Shown here one piece after another: positions 1 through 9,274 of a stretch of DNA of 64,000 nt (positions are counted from its first letter, which is position 1; the number at the start of each line of letters is the position of its first letter). The DNA is taken from the NCBI GenBank assembly GCA_028768525.1, contig CP054837.1:5700001-5764000 (forward strand). The letters are read 5' to 3'. Origin of the DNA: Desulfobacter sp. (GTDB lineage Bacteria > Desulfobacterota > Desulfobacteria > Desulfobacterales > Desulfobacteraceae). Both the position numbers and the translations under genes were made by a program. The notes beneath the pieces were generated by a model. The model saw only the letters and a program-made list of their open reading frames with translations. It was not told the DNA's origin and did no database searches.

Positions 1-391
1 GGGCCCAGGCCAGACCGATCATCCCCCCCCAGTCGTGGACAATCAGGGATATTTTGCCCTCTGGGCAGATCCGGTCCACCAGACGGGTCAGGTCGGCCAC
101 CCGGCTGGCCAGGGTATAATCGTATTCATGGGCGCCGGGCTTGTCGGAAAATCCGCAGCCGATGTGGTCGGGGACAATGGCCCGGTGGGTGTTGGACAGG
201 GCGGTGACCAGGTTCCTAAAGTAAAAGGACCAGGTGGGGTTGCCGTGGACCATGAGCACGGGGCTGCCTTCCCCCTCATCCAGGTAATGGAGCTTGTGCC
301 CGTCGATGTCCAGATATTTTCCCTCAAAGGGATAGAGATCCTCAAATCCCCGGGTGGATGTCCGTTTATTGTTGATGATCCGGCTTACCAT
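1..391 (-). CDS. oleB: OleB-like alpha/beta hydrolase (3' end outside window)
   Basis: The visible 130 N-terminal residues read as a haloalkane-dehalogenase-fold alpha/beta hydrolase. They contain the oxyanion motif HGNPTW near residue 50, a DHIGCGFSDK segment near 75, and the nucleophile elbow HDWGG near 120 with Asp in the nucleophile place, as in haloalkane dehalogenases and in OleB beta-lactone decarboxylases. The ATG overlaps the end of the upstream oleA by 7 bases, which indicates translational coupling. In the Ole pathway OleB decarboxylates a beta-lactone to give a cis-olefin. The assignment to OleB rather than a generic dehalogenase rests on the direct linkage to oleA. The C-terminal part lies beyond base 1. 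Confidence 0.8.
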   Translation of the reverse strand, partial: MVSRIINNKRTSTRGFEDLYPFEGKYLDIDGHKLHYLDEGEGSPVLMVHGNPTWSFYFRNLVTALSNTHRAIVPDHIGCGFSDKPGAHEYDYTLASRVADLTRLVDRICPEGKISLIVHDWGGMIGLAWA

Positions 392-1437
392 TCCACCCCC
401 ATGAAATAGCAGTTGAGGCCGGAGCCCACCCCGAGGAAGGCCACAAGGTCTCCGGGATCCATGAATCCCCGTTCGTCGGCTATGGCCGCGGTAATGGGAA
501 GGGCCACAGAACCGGTGTTGCCCAGGAAGGGAAAGGTGGTGAAATCCTTTTGCCGGTCCAGCCCCATGGTGGAGTAGAACCGCTGGTGGTGCCCTTCCCC
601 CACCTGGTGGGCGATGAACTTATCCGGTTTGTCCGCCGGGATATCCAGTTCCTTTCTGAACATCGCATAGGTGGCCACGGCCAGTTCCGTGCCGTTGTCC
701 AGCACCTCCTGGGCGTGGGTCCGCATGACCACCTTGGCGTCGGTGGGCATGCCGCTGGCTTCAAATCCCCAGTGGCACAGCCCGAAGTGCTGGATGCTGT
801 TTCGCAGCACCCCGCCCAGGACCCGGTGCCGCCGGGTGTCTGGCCGGCCAAGGCTTCCGTCGGTGAGCAGGATGGCGGCGGCGCCGGAACCGCCGGTCAT
901 GGTGGCAATGGTCTCCTTGTAGAAATCGATATTTTTGCGGGTGTTGATCTCTTCAATGGTGGCGTCCACGATCTGCCGGGCCGTTTCACAGGAGACAACC
1001 AGGCCGGCCCGTATATTGCCCAGCTGGATTTCGTTGGCCACCTGTACCATGCCGGTGACCATGCCCAGGCAGGCGGATTTTACGTCATAGACCATGGCCG
1101 TGGGGCCGACCCCAAGTTCGCTGGCCACGGCACAGGCCGTTGCCGGTTCAAATCCGTCCTGGCCCACCCCGCAGAAAACCACCGCTCCCACATCCTCCGG
1201 AAGGATATCGGCTTCTTCCAGTGCCCTGCGGCCGGCCACGGCCGCATGTTCGGCCAGGGTATGGTCTTCGTTCCAGTACCGCCTCTCCTTTATGCCGGTG
1301 AGCATTTCAAGCTGCCCCGGGGCAAAGCCCATAGCGTTGTAAAAGGGGGCCAGCTTTTCTTCAATATCCTGGCTGGTGACAATGTGGGGCGCCAGCTCGT
1401 ATCCGAACGATTCGATAAATACCTTGGTGTACTTCAT
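385..1437 (-). CDS. oleA: OleA-like 3-oxoacyl-ACP synthase III (thiolase fold)
   Basis: 350 residues, full length for a KAS III/OleA protein. The active-site Cys is residue 123 in DVKSACLGMV. The His (HQVGEGH) and Asn (GNTGS) of the catalytic triad are present in the C-terminal half. A GFEPATACAV segment near residue 96 carries the Glu in the place that OleA uses to deprotonate its second substrate, which favours OleA over FabH. OleA condenses two activated fatty acyl chains head to head into a beta-keto acid. The gene starts 20 bases after the stop of the KS-CLF-DH-DH gene and overlaps oleB, so the three probably form one transcript. A ketone-forming or secondary-lipid KAS III is the alternative. 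Confidence 0.78.
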   Translation of the reverse strand: MKYTKVFIESFGYELAPHIVTSQDIEEKLAPFYNAMGFAPGQLEMLTGIKERRYWNEDHTLAEHAAVAGRRALEEADILPEDVGAVVFCGVGQDGFEPATACAVASELGVGPTAMVYDVKSACLGMVTGMVQVANEIQLGNIRAGLVVSCETARQIVDATIEEINTRKNIDFYKETIATMTGGSGAAAILLTDGSLGRPDTRRHRVLGGVLRNSIQHFGLCHWGFEASGMPTDAKVVMRTHAQEVLDNGTELAVATYAMFRKELDIPADKPDKFIAHQVGEGHHQRFYSTMGLDRQKDFTTFPFLGNTGSVALPITAAIADERGFMDPGDLVAFLGVGSGLNCYFMGVEW

Positions 1438-1456
1438 TGGTCCCTATTCAATGATC

Positions 1457-4400
1457 TTATTGTTTCCAAAAGGCCTGGATGTCCTCGGCGGTCACCCCGG
1501 CCAGCTTCATTCCCATATTTTTATACAAAACGATTTCCAGGTCGTCGGAGAACATGTGGGCGTCGGCAATAACGTAGGGTTCAGGCCCGTACCCCATCTC
1601 CTTGATCTCTATGTCGTACCTGGCTTTTCGGGTCTCCCGGGTCACCGGGCCCCGGCATTTCAGGTCGCTTTCATTTTCCGGCAGCACGTCGAAGTGGGCC
1701 GCCTCATCCGGCGATATCCATCCCATGCGCAGGAAAAAGATCCGCAGGGCATGGGCGCAGCATTCGTACATGAGCGTTCCGGGCATGACCATGTCATCCA
1801 CAAAATGGCAGGTCAGAAACCAGTCATCCGGGTGGATGTCCGCCTCGGCAATGATCCGCCCCAAACCGTAGCGGCCGCCGGCAGGATCCAGGTCCAGCAC
1901 CCGGTGAATCAGGGTCATCCGTTCCCCTGGCAGCCATTGGTTCCGGCCGGGGATTTTTTCCCTGAACGCCGGTCCGAAGGCAGTTTCAAGGTCTCCCCGG
2001 CGGAGGGCGTCCACCTGCGCGTCGTGGTAGGCTTCCCTGGCCAGGGGGGCCGGGGGCGTCACGGTTCTGACAGCGGGCATGGGCTCCCGTTCCTCCGGTT
2101 TCAATATGATGCCGCCGGAGTTTTTTACCTCCGCTTCAGTAAAGAAGCCGGCGCATCCGTCCCGCATGGAAATCAGCGGCAGCCCGTTAATATACCCCTT
2201 GTAGTGGAAAAAGAAAAGGTAGATGTCCCCCTGCCGGAGGAACCGGTCGATTTCAATGTGGTATTCAATGGTTTCCCCGGGCCGGGGCAGGCTGCGGTGA
2301 AAGGTGACCTTGGCATCCAGAAGACGGTATTTCCGGGTCCCCTTGACCAAATGGTCTATGCCCAGCCATGCGCAGAGGAAAAGATCCGCCTGGCCCGCCT
2401 CAATGGAGATGGAGACCGGGGCACTGCCACCGTCCAGGTACCAGGCACCGGGCAGGACATCGTGCTGGGTCACGATTTTTCCCGAGGTCATGGAGAGCAT
2501 CTCTCCCTCTATTTCCATGATCCGGTCCACCAGCATCAGGGGCGCGTCGGGCAGACGGACCCGCACCGGATAGGTGTCGATGATTTCAAAGGCCGGTCCC
2601 AGCACATTCCCGGCCTTTCCAACCGCATATTCCAGGCATTGGTCCCTGTCCAGGAAGACGGGCCGGGGGGGCATGCCTGCATTCGCCATGGGGGCTGGGC
2701 TCCCTGTATCCGCCTGGGGGGCATCGTCCATGCAACGGGCAATGGCACCCAGTTGCCTGGCCATTTCATCCAGGTTCCGGCTTGAGAGTTCAAGAAACTG
2801 CTCATGGGCCCGGGTGGCCGCCTCATGGCTGTGGGCCAGAATAGCAGGCAATCCTGAAAGCGTTTCGGGATCAGCCGCGACCCGTTTTCTTTGTTCCGGA
2901 GGGGTTTCTTCCCGGATGTGTTGTAACAGGTCCGGGGCCAGGGGGGGCGGTGATACCGGCACCTTGCCCCGGGCATCAGATGGGTTCCCGGGATCAGTTA
3001 AGGTTTTTTGGCGGCCCTCGGCAGGCGGGGCCGAGAGGATCAGGTGGGCACAGGCGCCGTCCGGGGTAAGGGTGCCCACGGCGGCCTGGTTCCTTTTTCG
3101 GCGGTTCAGGGTCAGGCAGGCGGCAATGGTTGAAAACAGCCCTGAGGCGGCGCCGGTGCCGCCCATGGCTGCTGCCTGGCAGAACCGTTCAGCGTTCACT
3201 CCGGATGCTGTGATCCCCTCATCTTCCGTCCTGCCCATGGGATGGGCCTGGGTATACAATGTGGCGGCCAGGTCTATGTCGCCTTGGGCTGTTCCGGCAT
3301 CTGCCATTGCCCGGGTCAGGGAGGCGGCGTACTGGCCCGGTCCATCGCCCGAGGCCGCGCCGGTTCCTGTCACCACACCGTAGATCCTGTCACCGTCCGC
3401 CAGGGCCCGGTCCAGGCGTTTGAGTACCACGGCGCAAGCCCCCTCCGAGGGCAGGATGCCCGGATCCATGGGAGAGAGTCCCAGGTTTTTTGTGACGCTG
3501 CGGATGTCGCCTGCCATATCCACGGCCCCGCAAAGGAAAATATCCGTTTCTCCGGCGGATAGGGAGCGGCAGCCGATTTCAACGGCACGGATGCCGGAAG
3601 TTTCGCCTCCGGAGAGGGTAAAGCAGGGGCCGCCCAGCTTAAAGGACCTGGCCAGACGCGAGGCCACGATGCCCCCCAGGGCGCCCAGGGTCCGGTCGAA
3701 GTTCAGACCGGGGCCCAGGCGGTCCAGCACCGCATCGGGTTGGCGGTGGAGGTGCCAGCGCAGATAAAAATCCGTGGCCCCGAAATCAAAATCAATTCCC
3801 ACGGCGCCCCCCATGGTGTGCCGCAGGGGCTCGGAACGGTCCGGCCGGGGAGAGATGCCGGCATCAATCAGCGCTTCCTTGGCCGCTTTGAGCATGGCCA
3901 GATGCTGGGGCAGGATATCTCCCAGCTGGTTGGGGGGGATCTGAAATTCCCCCAGATCCATGGCGATTTCATTCATGTACAGGGCCGGCGCCTGCTGCTG
4001 TTCGGCGGTAAGGTGGTCGGACCGCCGCCAGCGGCTGCCGGCCGGGGCGGGGATGGGTTTTTGTGTTCCAGATAGCACCTGTGCAAGCCGGGGCAGATTG
4101 TCTGCCGCTCCGCACAGGGCGCCCATGCCGATGATGGCGCAGGGAACGGTTTTTGGCTTGGGCATGTCCGGTATGGGATGGACCGTGCGCCGGCGCCCCC
4201 ATTCCTCCACCAGGATATGGGCGTTGATCCCCCCGAATCCAAAGGCTGAAATGCCTGCCCGGCGGGCTTCTGACCTGCCCGGATTTTCCCATGGCGCCGG
4301 TTCTGACTGGACGTTGATGCCCGTCCCCCTTGCCGGGCTGCCTTCAGGAAGATCGGTAAAATTCAGTGAGGGGGGGAGGGTCTGGCGGTCCATGGCCAAA

Positions 4401-5545
4401 AGGGTTTTGATCAATCCTGCGGCGCCGGCTGCGGTGAGCAGGTGTCCCACCGTGGACTTCACCGACCCGATGGCCAGCGGGGCCCGGGTGCATCCGAAAT
4501 GGTCGCCCAGGGCTCTGATGCTGGATAATTCCACCTGGTCCCCCTTTGCTGTGCCGGAGCCGTGGCATTCCATGTACTGGATATCCGCCGGGGACCACCC
4601 GGCCATTTCATAGGCCGCAGCCATGGCCCGGACCTGGCCGTCTGAAGCCGGCGCCACCAGGTTGCCCTCAATGTCGTTGGATACCCCCCAGCCCTGTATC
4701 ACCCCGTGGATGGTGTCCTTGTCTGCCACGGCATCCTCCAGCCGTTTGAGAACCACAAGGCCGGTCCCTTCGCCCACCACCAGGCCGTCGGCGGTTTTAT
4801 CAAAGGGGGCGCATCTTCCTGTGGGGGACAGGGCCTGGAGCTGGGTAAATCCTACCTGGGTGTATAGGGCGTCGGGCCGGGAGACCCCTCCGGCCACTAC
4901 GGCGTCGGCCCTGTGGTGGATAAGCGCCTCGCAGGCCAGCTTGACGGCGAACAGGGAGGAGGCACAGGCGGCATCCAGGGTATAGGCGCCGCCTTCAAGT
5001 CCAAGTGCCGCAGCCAGGATATTGGCGGGGGTACCCACCATGGCCGCGGCCATGGCGTCTGTCCTGGACAGGGGGGCGGGGCGGGCCGCACAGAAAATTT
5101 CCCTTGTGAGCCGGTCTGCGCCGGGGGTGGGCAGGGCAATGGCTGCCAGGACCACGGCGGTTTTTTTTCTGGTCTCCGGGCTGAGGCAGCCGTTGGCCAT
5201 GAGTTTCCGGCCGGCGGATAGGACCAGCTGGTGAACCGGGTCCAGGCCGGCCAGCAGGTCGGCCGGTGCGCTGAAACCGTGGGGATCAAAGCTGAAATCC
5301 GTTATCAGTCCGGCCCGGTCCGATGCCGCCCGGTCCGGAACCGGCCCGCCATGGGCGGTCATGGCGGATACCGGCGCCGGCCAACGGTGGTCCGGCACCG
5401 GTATCACGGCGCTCTTTTTTTCCAGGACATTGGTGATAAACCGGTCTGCCGTGTCAGCGCCCGGAAAAATACCGGAGATGGATACGACTGCGATGTGTGG
5501 CATTTTTATATGAAGTGGGTTCATGGTTAAATTCATTGGCCTCAT
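1457..5545 (-). CDS. PfaC-like KS-CLF-DH-DH multidomain lipid synthase
   Basis: About 1360 residues in four domains. First comes a ketosynthase with active-site DAACASSL near residue 195, HGSGTAKGD and KSTVGHLLTAAG. The second is a ketosynthase-like chain-length factor in which the Cys motif has become SGGETSG, so it is probably not catalytic. Then follow two FabA-type hotdog dehydratases. The last one has the full catalytic signature (WFLTCHF...MPGTLMYECC), while the first lacks that His (WYLDGGSAPVSISIEAGQ), as in PfaC proteins. There is no acyltransferase or carrier domain, so these must be supplied elsewhere. Upstream in-frame ATGs at 5572, 5536 and 5524 are alternatives; none has a strong ribosome binding site. 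The linkage to oleA/oleB suggests that it makes the acyl chain that OleA condenses. Confidence 0.82.
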   Translation of the reverse strand: MRPMNLTMNPLHIKMPHIAVVSISGIFPGADTADRFITNVLEKKSAVIPVPDHRWPAPVSAMTAHGGPVPDRAASDRAGLITDFSFDPHGFSAPADLLAGLDPVHQLVLSAGRKLMANGCLSPETRKKTAVVLAAIALPTPGADRLTREIFCAARPAPLSRTDAMAAAMVGTPANILAAALGLEGGAYTLDAACASSLFAVKLACEALIHHRADAVVAGGVSRPDALYTQVGFTQLQALSPTGRCAPFDKTADGLVVGEGTGLVVLKRLEDAVADKDTIHGVIQGWGVSNDIEGNLVAPASDGQVRAMAAAYEMAGWSPADIQYMECHGSGTAKGDQVELSSIRALGDHFGCTRAPLAIGSVKSTVGHLLTAAGAAGLIKTLLAMDRQTLPPSLNFTDLPEGSPARGTGINVQSEPAPWENPGRSEARRAGISAFGFGGINAHILVEEWGRRRTVHPIPDMPKPKTVPCAIIGMGALCGAADNLPRLAQVLSGTQKPIPAPAGSRWRRSDHLTAEQQQAPALYMNEIAMDLGEFQIPPNQLGDILPQHLAMLKAAKEALIDAGISPRPDRSEPLRHTMGGAVGIDFDFGATDFYLRWHLHRQPDAVLDRLGPGLNFDRTLGALGGIVASRLARSFKLGGPCFTLSGGETSGIRAVEIGCRSLSAGETDIFLCGAVDMAGDIRSVTKNLGLSPMDPGILPSEGACAVVLKRLDRALADGDRIYGVVTGTGAASGDGPGQYAASLTRAMADAGTAQGDIDLAATLYTQAHPMGRTEDEGITASGVNAERFCQAAAMGGTGAASGLFSTIAACLTLNRRKRNQAAVGTLTPDGACAHLILSAPPAEGRQKTLTDPGNPSDARGKVPVSPPPLAPDLLQHIREETPPEQRKRVAADPETLSGLPAILAHSHEAATRAHEQFLELSSRNLDEMARQLGAIARCMDDAPQADTGSPAPMANAGMPPRPVFLDRDQCLEYAVGKAGNVLGPAFEIIDTYPVRVRLPDAPLMLVDRIMEIEGEMLSMTSGKIVTQHDVLPGAWYLDGGSAPVSISIEAGQADLFLCAWLGIDHLVKGTRKYRLLDAKVTFHRSLPRPGETIEYHIEIDRFLRQGDIYLFFFHYKGYINGLPLISMRDGCAGFFTEAEVKNSGGIILKPEEREPMPAVRTVTPPAPLAREAYHDAQVDALRRGDLETAFGPAFREKIPGRNQWLPGERMTLIHRVLDLDPAGGRYGLGRIIAEADIHPDDWFLTCHFVDDMVMPGTLMYECCAHALRIFFLRMGWISPDEAAHFDVLPENESDLKCRGPVTRETRKARYDIEIKEMGYGPEPYVIADAHMFSDDLEIVLYKNMGMKLAGVTAEDIQAFWKQ

Positions 5546-5680
5546 ATAAGGCAGAGCACCGCCCCATTGCAAGGCAGCAGTGTAAAATTTGTGTAAAATT
5601 CAGTAAATGCAACCATAAGCAGCAGGGGCTATGGCCGGATATGACGGGCAAAGGGGGCGTTCGGACGCCGGTGCCCGGGC

Positions 5681-6397
5681 CTATCCGAAAAGGATGAGGC
5701 CGACGCCTTCCACCACCGCCCGGAGGATGAAAAAGAGGGTGGCCAGGCCGAGGCCTGAGGCAAGGAGTTTATCTGCTGCATTTTCCCGTCGCCGGTCATT
5801 GTATCCCAGGACCATGGCCAGGACAACACCGGCTGCCAGGCCGCCGCCGTGCCCCCAGTTGTTGATGTTGGGGATGAGAAAGCCGATGATTACCAGGCTG
5901 AAAATCCAGGCTTTGGTCTGCCCGAAAACCTGGCCGGCCCAGGTGCCCCCCCGGGTTTTCCCGAAAAAGAGCAGTGCCCCGATGAGGCCGCAAAGCCCTG
6001 CCGAGGCGCCGATGGTCAGGGGCACCCGACCCAGGTAGGAAAGGTAAAAACCCGCTGCCCCGGTGAGGGTGTAAATGGAAAACATCCTGGCCGCTCCGAA
6101 TTCATGGATGACCAGGGGGGCCACGTTGCGCAGGGCGATCATGTTGAAAATGATGTGCAACAGGCTGCCGTGGAGCCAGTTGGCCGTCAGCAGGGTCCAC
6201 CAGGCCTGGTAATGGTCTATGGGGATGGTGCCCGACGCCCCCAGGAAGGTCAGTGCTTCAATGGAGGGGGAAAGGGCATTGAGCGGATTCAGGGTCAGGC
6301 CCAGTCCGGCACCGGAAAAAACAAGGGAGATCAGGTATAGAATCCCGTTGACCCATATAATACTGTTGATGAATGTTCGCGGGGGAATGGCTGGCAT
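5681..6397 (-). CDS. Rhomboid-family intramembrane serine protease
   Basis: 238 residues with about six hydrophobic segments. The catalytic Ser sits in GASAGLCG, the catalytic His in NWGHGGGLAAG, and the HGSLLHIIFNM helix carries the usual His/Asn oxyanion region. This is the compact six-helix bacterial form without a cytosolic domain. Rhomboids cut transmembrane helices of client proteins inside the bilayer; no client can be named from context. It follows the unknown gene at 6426-6983 by 28 bases on the same strand and probably shares its transcript. Confidence 0.9.
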   Translation of the reverse strand: MPAIPPRTFINSIIWVNGILYLISLVFSGAGLGLTLNPLNALSPSIEALTFLGASGTIPIDHYQAWWTLLTANWLHGSLLHIIFNMIALRNVAPLVIHEFGAARMFSIYTLTGAAGFYLSYLGRVPLTIGASAGLCGLIGALLFFGKTRGGTWAGQVFGQTKAWIFSLVIIGFLIPNINNWGHGGGLAAGVVLAMVLGYNDRRRENAADKLLASGLGLATLFFILRAVVEGVGLILFG

Positions 6398-6425
6398 GTT
6401 GCTGCGGAAATATCCGTCCTGAATC

Positions 6426-6983
6426 CTAGTGGATGGTAATGTCTTTAATTTTAACTGCGGCCAGGTATTCCTTGACCGCCCCCAGGGTCAGGGTGAACAT
6501 TTTGGTGCCGGTGAGGATGGCCATGGGGTCCCCGGGGCTGCCGCAGACGGCGGCAAAGGCCGGCCCCATGACTGCCGTGGGTTCGGACGCCCCGTCCTGG
6601 TTTTCCTGCATCTGTCCCACAAAGGTGTCCAACCGTTCCCTGAGGATGTTGAAATAATCGATTTTAGTGCCCGTGGTGGTTTCGGTGAGGGTGGAGATAT
6701 TCTCTGAAATTTCCCGGATCATTTCCCAGTAGGTTTCGGTGAGGGGGGCCTTGTGTTTGTCCGTGGCCGCCATGTAAAAGGCAATCCCCCAGCCCACGCT
6801 GAGAATTTTCAATATACCCAGCTCATATTCCAGGGTGGTCATATTCAGGTCGTTTTCCCCGGGCAGGGCGGCCATGAGTTCCTTGAGGTCGGTGCGGTCA
6901 ATGGCAAAGCTGGCCAGGTTCCGGGCCAGATCCTCAACAGAAAGCTTGCCGGTGGCGGCTGTATTGTTTGTCGGTTTATCCAT
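6426..6983 (-). CDS. Hypothetical protein, 185 aa, mostly helical
   Basis: I do not recognise a family. The protein is soluble, acidic and predicted helical. It has a small-residue stretch (MGPAFAAVCGSPGDPMAIL) near residue 140 and no signal peptide. An AAAGGT ribosome site lies 14 bases before the ATG. It is the first gene of a two-gene minus-strand unit with the rhomboid protease, and it is divergently oriented from the ThiS/HesA genes across a 121-bp spacer that must hold both promoters. Codon use matches the neighbours. Confidence 0.6.
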   Translation of the reverse strand: MDKPTNNTAATGKLSVEDLARNLASFAIDRTDLKELMAALPGENDLNMTTLEYELGILKILSVGWGIAFYMAATDKHKAPLTETYWEMIREISENISTLTETTTGTKIDYFNILRERLDTFVGQMQENQDGASEPTAVMGPAFAAVCGSPGDPMAILTGTKMFTLTLGAVKEYLAAVKIKDITIH

Positions 6984-7104
6984 GGGTAATGTTTTACCTT
7001 TAACTCCTATACAATTTGCTGTATTCTTTTACATTAAACCCTTTTACATTGGGACAAGCGCCCGCCAATAGATAACAGCCTGAAGGGAAAGTGTAAACCC
7101 AATA

Positions 7105-7332
7105 ATGAACCGCATCGACCTTAAACTCTTTGTCACCCTGGCCCAATACCACCCCGGAGAAGGGCGGCTCGAGATTGAAAACGGAACCACCGTCGCCGAT
7201 TTAATCAAAAACTGCGGCATTCCCGAAGAAGAGGTGAAATTGATTTTCATCAACGGCAGAAAAGCGGGGGCCGGGGATGTGATCCGGGACGGCGACCGGG
7301 TGGGGCTCTTCCCGCCGGTGGGAGGGGGGTAA
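7105..7332 (+). CDS. MoaD/ThiS-like beta-grasp sulfur carrier
   Basis: 75 residues ending in ...PPVGGG, the C-terminal di-glycine tail that E1-like enzymes adenylate and thiocarboxylate. The VGLFPPVGGG end and the FINGR segment match MoaD/ThiS-type ubiquitin-like proteins. The next gene, 3 bases downstream, encodes the matching E1-like adenylyltransferase. The pathway (molybdopterin/tungstopterin, thiamine or another sulfur transfer) cannot be decided here, because no other cofactor genes are near. Confidence 0.85.
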   Translation: MNRIDLKLFVTLAQYHPGEGRLEIENGTTVADLIKNCGIPEEEVKLIFINGRKAGAGDVIRDGDRVGLFPPVGGG

Positions 7333-7335
7333 CCC

Positions 7336-8100
7336 ATGGCCTGGGACTCGAAAATGCCTGGCCCTGAAGAATCTTCGGCCCAGCCGGAAGGGCCTGAAAA
7401 GAAATTTCCACAGCGGTATGCCCGCAATTTTGAGACCCTCAGCCGGGGGGACCAGGAAAAACTTGGGAAGAGCCGGGTGGCTGTGCTGGGCCTGGGAGGC
7501 CTGGGGGGCGGGGTCTGTGAACTGCTGGCCCGGACCGGGGTTGGGGAACTTGTCCTTATTGACGGCGATGTATTTGATGCCAGCAATCTGAACCGGCAGT
7601 TCCTGAGCCGGGAAAACAATATCGGCCAGGGCAAGGCCCAGGAGGCCGGAAAACGGGTGCAGGCAATCAATTCGGAGGTTGATGTGACAATCTGCCCGGT
7701 TTTTGCCGATCCCGCCAATATAAGCGAAATGATCCGGGGGGCGGACCTGGCCGTTGACTGCCTGGATACCATCCGGGCCAGGTTTACCCTTCAGGATGCG
7801 GCCCGGGATCTGGGGATTCCCCTGGTTTCAGGGGCCATTGCCGGTGTGACCGGCCAGGTCACGGTGATATACCCCGGCGATCCCGGATTTGAGCTGATTT
7901 ACGGGGAGGTGCCGGATCTCCGCAAAGACAGGGGAATCGAAACCCAAACCGGCAACCTTTCCTTCTGCGCCCATTTTATTGCATCCCTCCAGGCCAGTGA
8001 GGCGGTAAAAGTGCTTACCGGTAAAGGAGAGGTGCTGAGGAACAAGCTGCTCATTGCAGAATTATGGACCAACACGATGGAGGTCATGGATCTGATATGA
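7336..8100 (+). CDS. HesA/MoeB/ThiF-family E1-like adenylyltransferase
   Basis: 254 residues. The Rossmann ATP-binding loop is GLGGLGGGV near residue 55, followed by LIDGDVFDASNLNRQFL, where Asp and Arg/Asn are the family catalytic and ATP-contact residues. The AVDCLD segment further on is also typical. The CxxC pairs that bind zinc in MoeB and ThiF are absent, which is seen in HesA-type members. Its partner is the di-glycine protein just upstream. The stop overlaps the start of the Sir2 gene (ATGA), so the genes are translationally coupled. Confidence 0.87.
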   Translation: MAWDSKMPGPEESSAQPEGPEKKFPQRYARNFETLSRGDQEKLGKSRVAVLGLGGLGGGVCELLARTGVGELVLIDGDVFDASNLNRQFLSRENNIGQGKAQEAGKRVQAINSEVDVTICPVFADPANISEMIRGADLAVDCLDTIRARFTLQDAARDLGIPLVSGAIAGVTGQVTVIYPGDPGFELIYGEVPDLRKDRGIETQTGNLSFCAHFIASLQASEAVKVLTGKGEVLRNKLLIAELWTNTMEVMDLI

Positions 8101-8843
8101 ACGAATACCGCAGGGCCGCTGAACTCATGGTCAACGCAAGGCATTGCACGGCGTTTACCGGTGCCGGCATTTCCGTTGAAAGTGGCATTCCGCCCTTCAG
8201 GGGGGAAGGGGGCTTATGGAACAAATACGATCCTGTGACTTTTGACATTTCTTATTTCATGGAAAATACCGCAGGCGCCTGGGTGGCCATCCGGGACATA
8301 TTTTATGAGCTTTTCGGCCGGGTGCTGCCCAATGCCGCCCATTATGCCCTGGCCGAGCTTGAGGCAAGGGAAGTGGTCAAGGAGGTGATCACCCAGAATG
8401 TGGACAATCTTCACAGGGATGCCGGCAGCCACATTGTGCATGAATTCCACGGTTCCCTCAAACAGATCCTTTGCCTGGACTGCGGTTCCCGGGTGCCGGT
8501 GACGGATGTGGATATGAACTGCCTGCCCCCGCCCTGTGCCGCCTGCGGAGGGATCTTAAAGCCGGATGTGATCTTTTTCGGGGAACCCATTCCCGAACTG
8601 GCCGCCGCCCGCTCCTTTGAGGCGGCAGAAAAGACCGACTGCATGGTGCTCATCGGCACCACCGGCACAGTGGCCCCGGCCAATATGATTCCCCCGCGGG
8701 CCAAGGCAACCAATGCCGCGATTATTGAAATCAATCCCGTCCCCTCGGAGTATACCCGGAACGTGACGGATATTTTTCTTCAGGATAAAGCCACCTCAGC
8801 CATGGAGCGGCTGATGGACGAAATTGATGCCTTAATTGCCTGA
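8097..8843 (+). CDS. Sir2-family NAD-dependent protein deacylase (CobB-like)
   Basis: 248 residues from the ATG that overlaps the hesA-like stop. NAD-binding motifs are GAGISVESGIPPFRG near residue 22 and TQNVDNLHRDAG near 100. The catalytic His lies in EFHGSL. A structural zinc site is formed by CLDCG and CAACGG. GTTGTVAPAN and INP complete the Rossmann fold. Sirtuins remove acetyl or acyl groups from lysine using NAD, for example to reactivate acyl-CoA synthetases. An upstream in-frame start at 8064 is possible but lies within the previous gene. Confidence 0.92.
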   Translation: MNEYRRAAELMVNARHCTAFTGAGISVESGIPPFRGEGGLWNKYDPVTFDISYFMENTAGAWVAIRDIFYELFGRVLPNAAHYALAELEAREVVKEVITQNVDNLHRDAGSHIVHEFHGSLKQILCLDCGSRVPVTDVDMNCLPPPCAACGGILKPDVIFFGEPIPELAAARSFEAAEKTDCMVLIGTTGTVAPANMIPPRAKATNAAIIEINPVPSEYTRNVTDIFLQDKATSAMERLMDEIDALIA

Positions 8844-8862
8844 CAAGGATGAGGAGAAATCT

Positions 8863-9201
8863 ATGACTGACGATTGCCTGTTTTGCAAGATTGTCAACCG
8901 AGAGGTTCCCAGCGAATTTTTATTTGAAGATGATGATTACGTAGTGTTTCGGGATATTAATCCGGCCGCCCCGGTTCACCTGCTTATAGTGCCCAAACAG
9001 CATATCCGGAGTGTCAATGAACTTGAGCCCGGCCAGGAGGCTCTGGTGGGCGGTCTCTTCACCCTTGCGGGAAAAATGGCTGAGGAACAAGGGGTGAACC
9101 GGTCCGGATATAAACTGCTTTTTAATGTGGAAAAGGGCGGGGGGCAGGAAATTTTTCACCTCCACCTCCACCTCATCGGCGGATGGACAAAGAAGCGCTG
9201 A
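8863..9201 (+). CDS. HIT-family nucleotide hydrolase (histidine triad)
   Basis: 112 residues. The defining HIHLH-type triad appears as HLHLHLIGGW near the C-terminus, and the N-terminal CLFCKIVNREVPS segment is typical of HinT-like proteins. These enzymes hydrolyse nucleoside phosphoramidates such as AMP-lysine. The chosen ATG has a GGAG site 6 bases upstream. It follows the Sir2 gene by 19 bases and ends the four-gene plus-strand unit. Confidence 0.92.
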   Translation: MTDDCLFCKIVNREVPSEFLFEDDDYVVFRDINPAAPVHLLIVPKQHIRSVNELEPGQEALVGGLFTLAGKMAEEQGVNRSGYKLLFNVEKGGGQEIFHLHLHLIGGWTKKR

Positions 9202-9274
9202 TGGCAACGCCGTTTAGAAGATCAGAAATCGATGTTTTGTTTAGAGTCCAACGGGAAGGAGATATAAGGTCGCT

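Noticed and set aside
550..1572. 340-codon open frame on plus opposite oleA
   Set aside because: It is the complementary shadow of a conserved KAS III gene, with biased composition and no ribosome binding site.
1376..2785. 469-codon open frame on plus opposite the dehydratase domains
   Set aside because: Shadow of the strongly supported KS-CLF-DH-DH gene.
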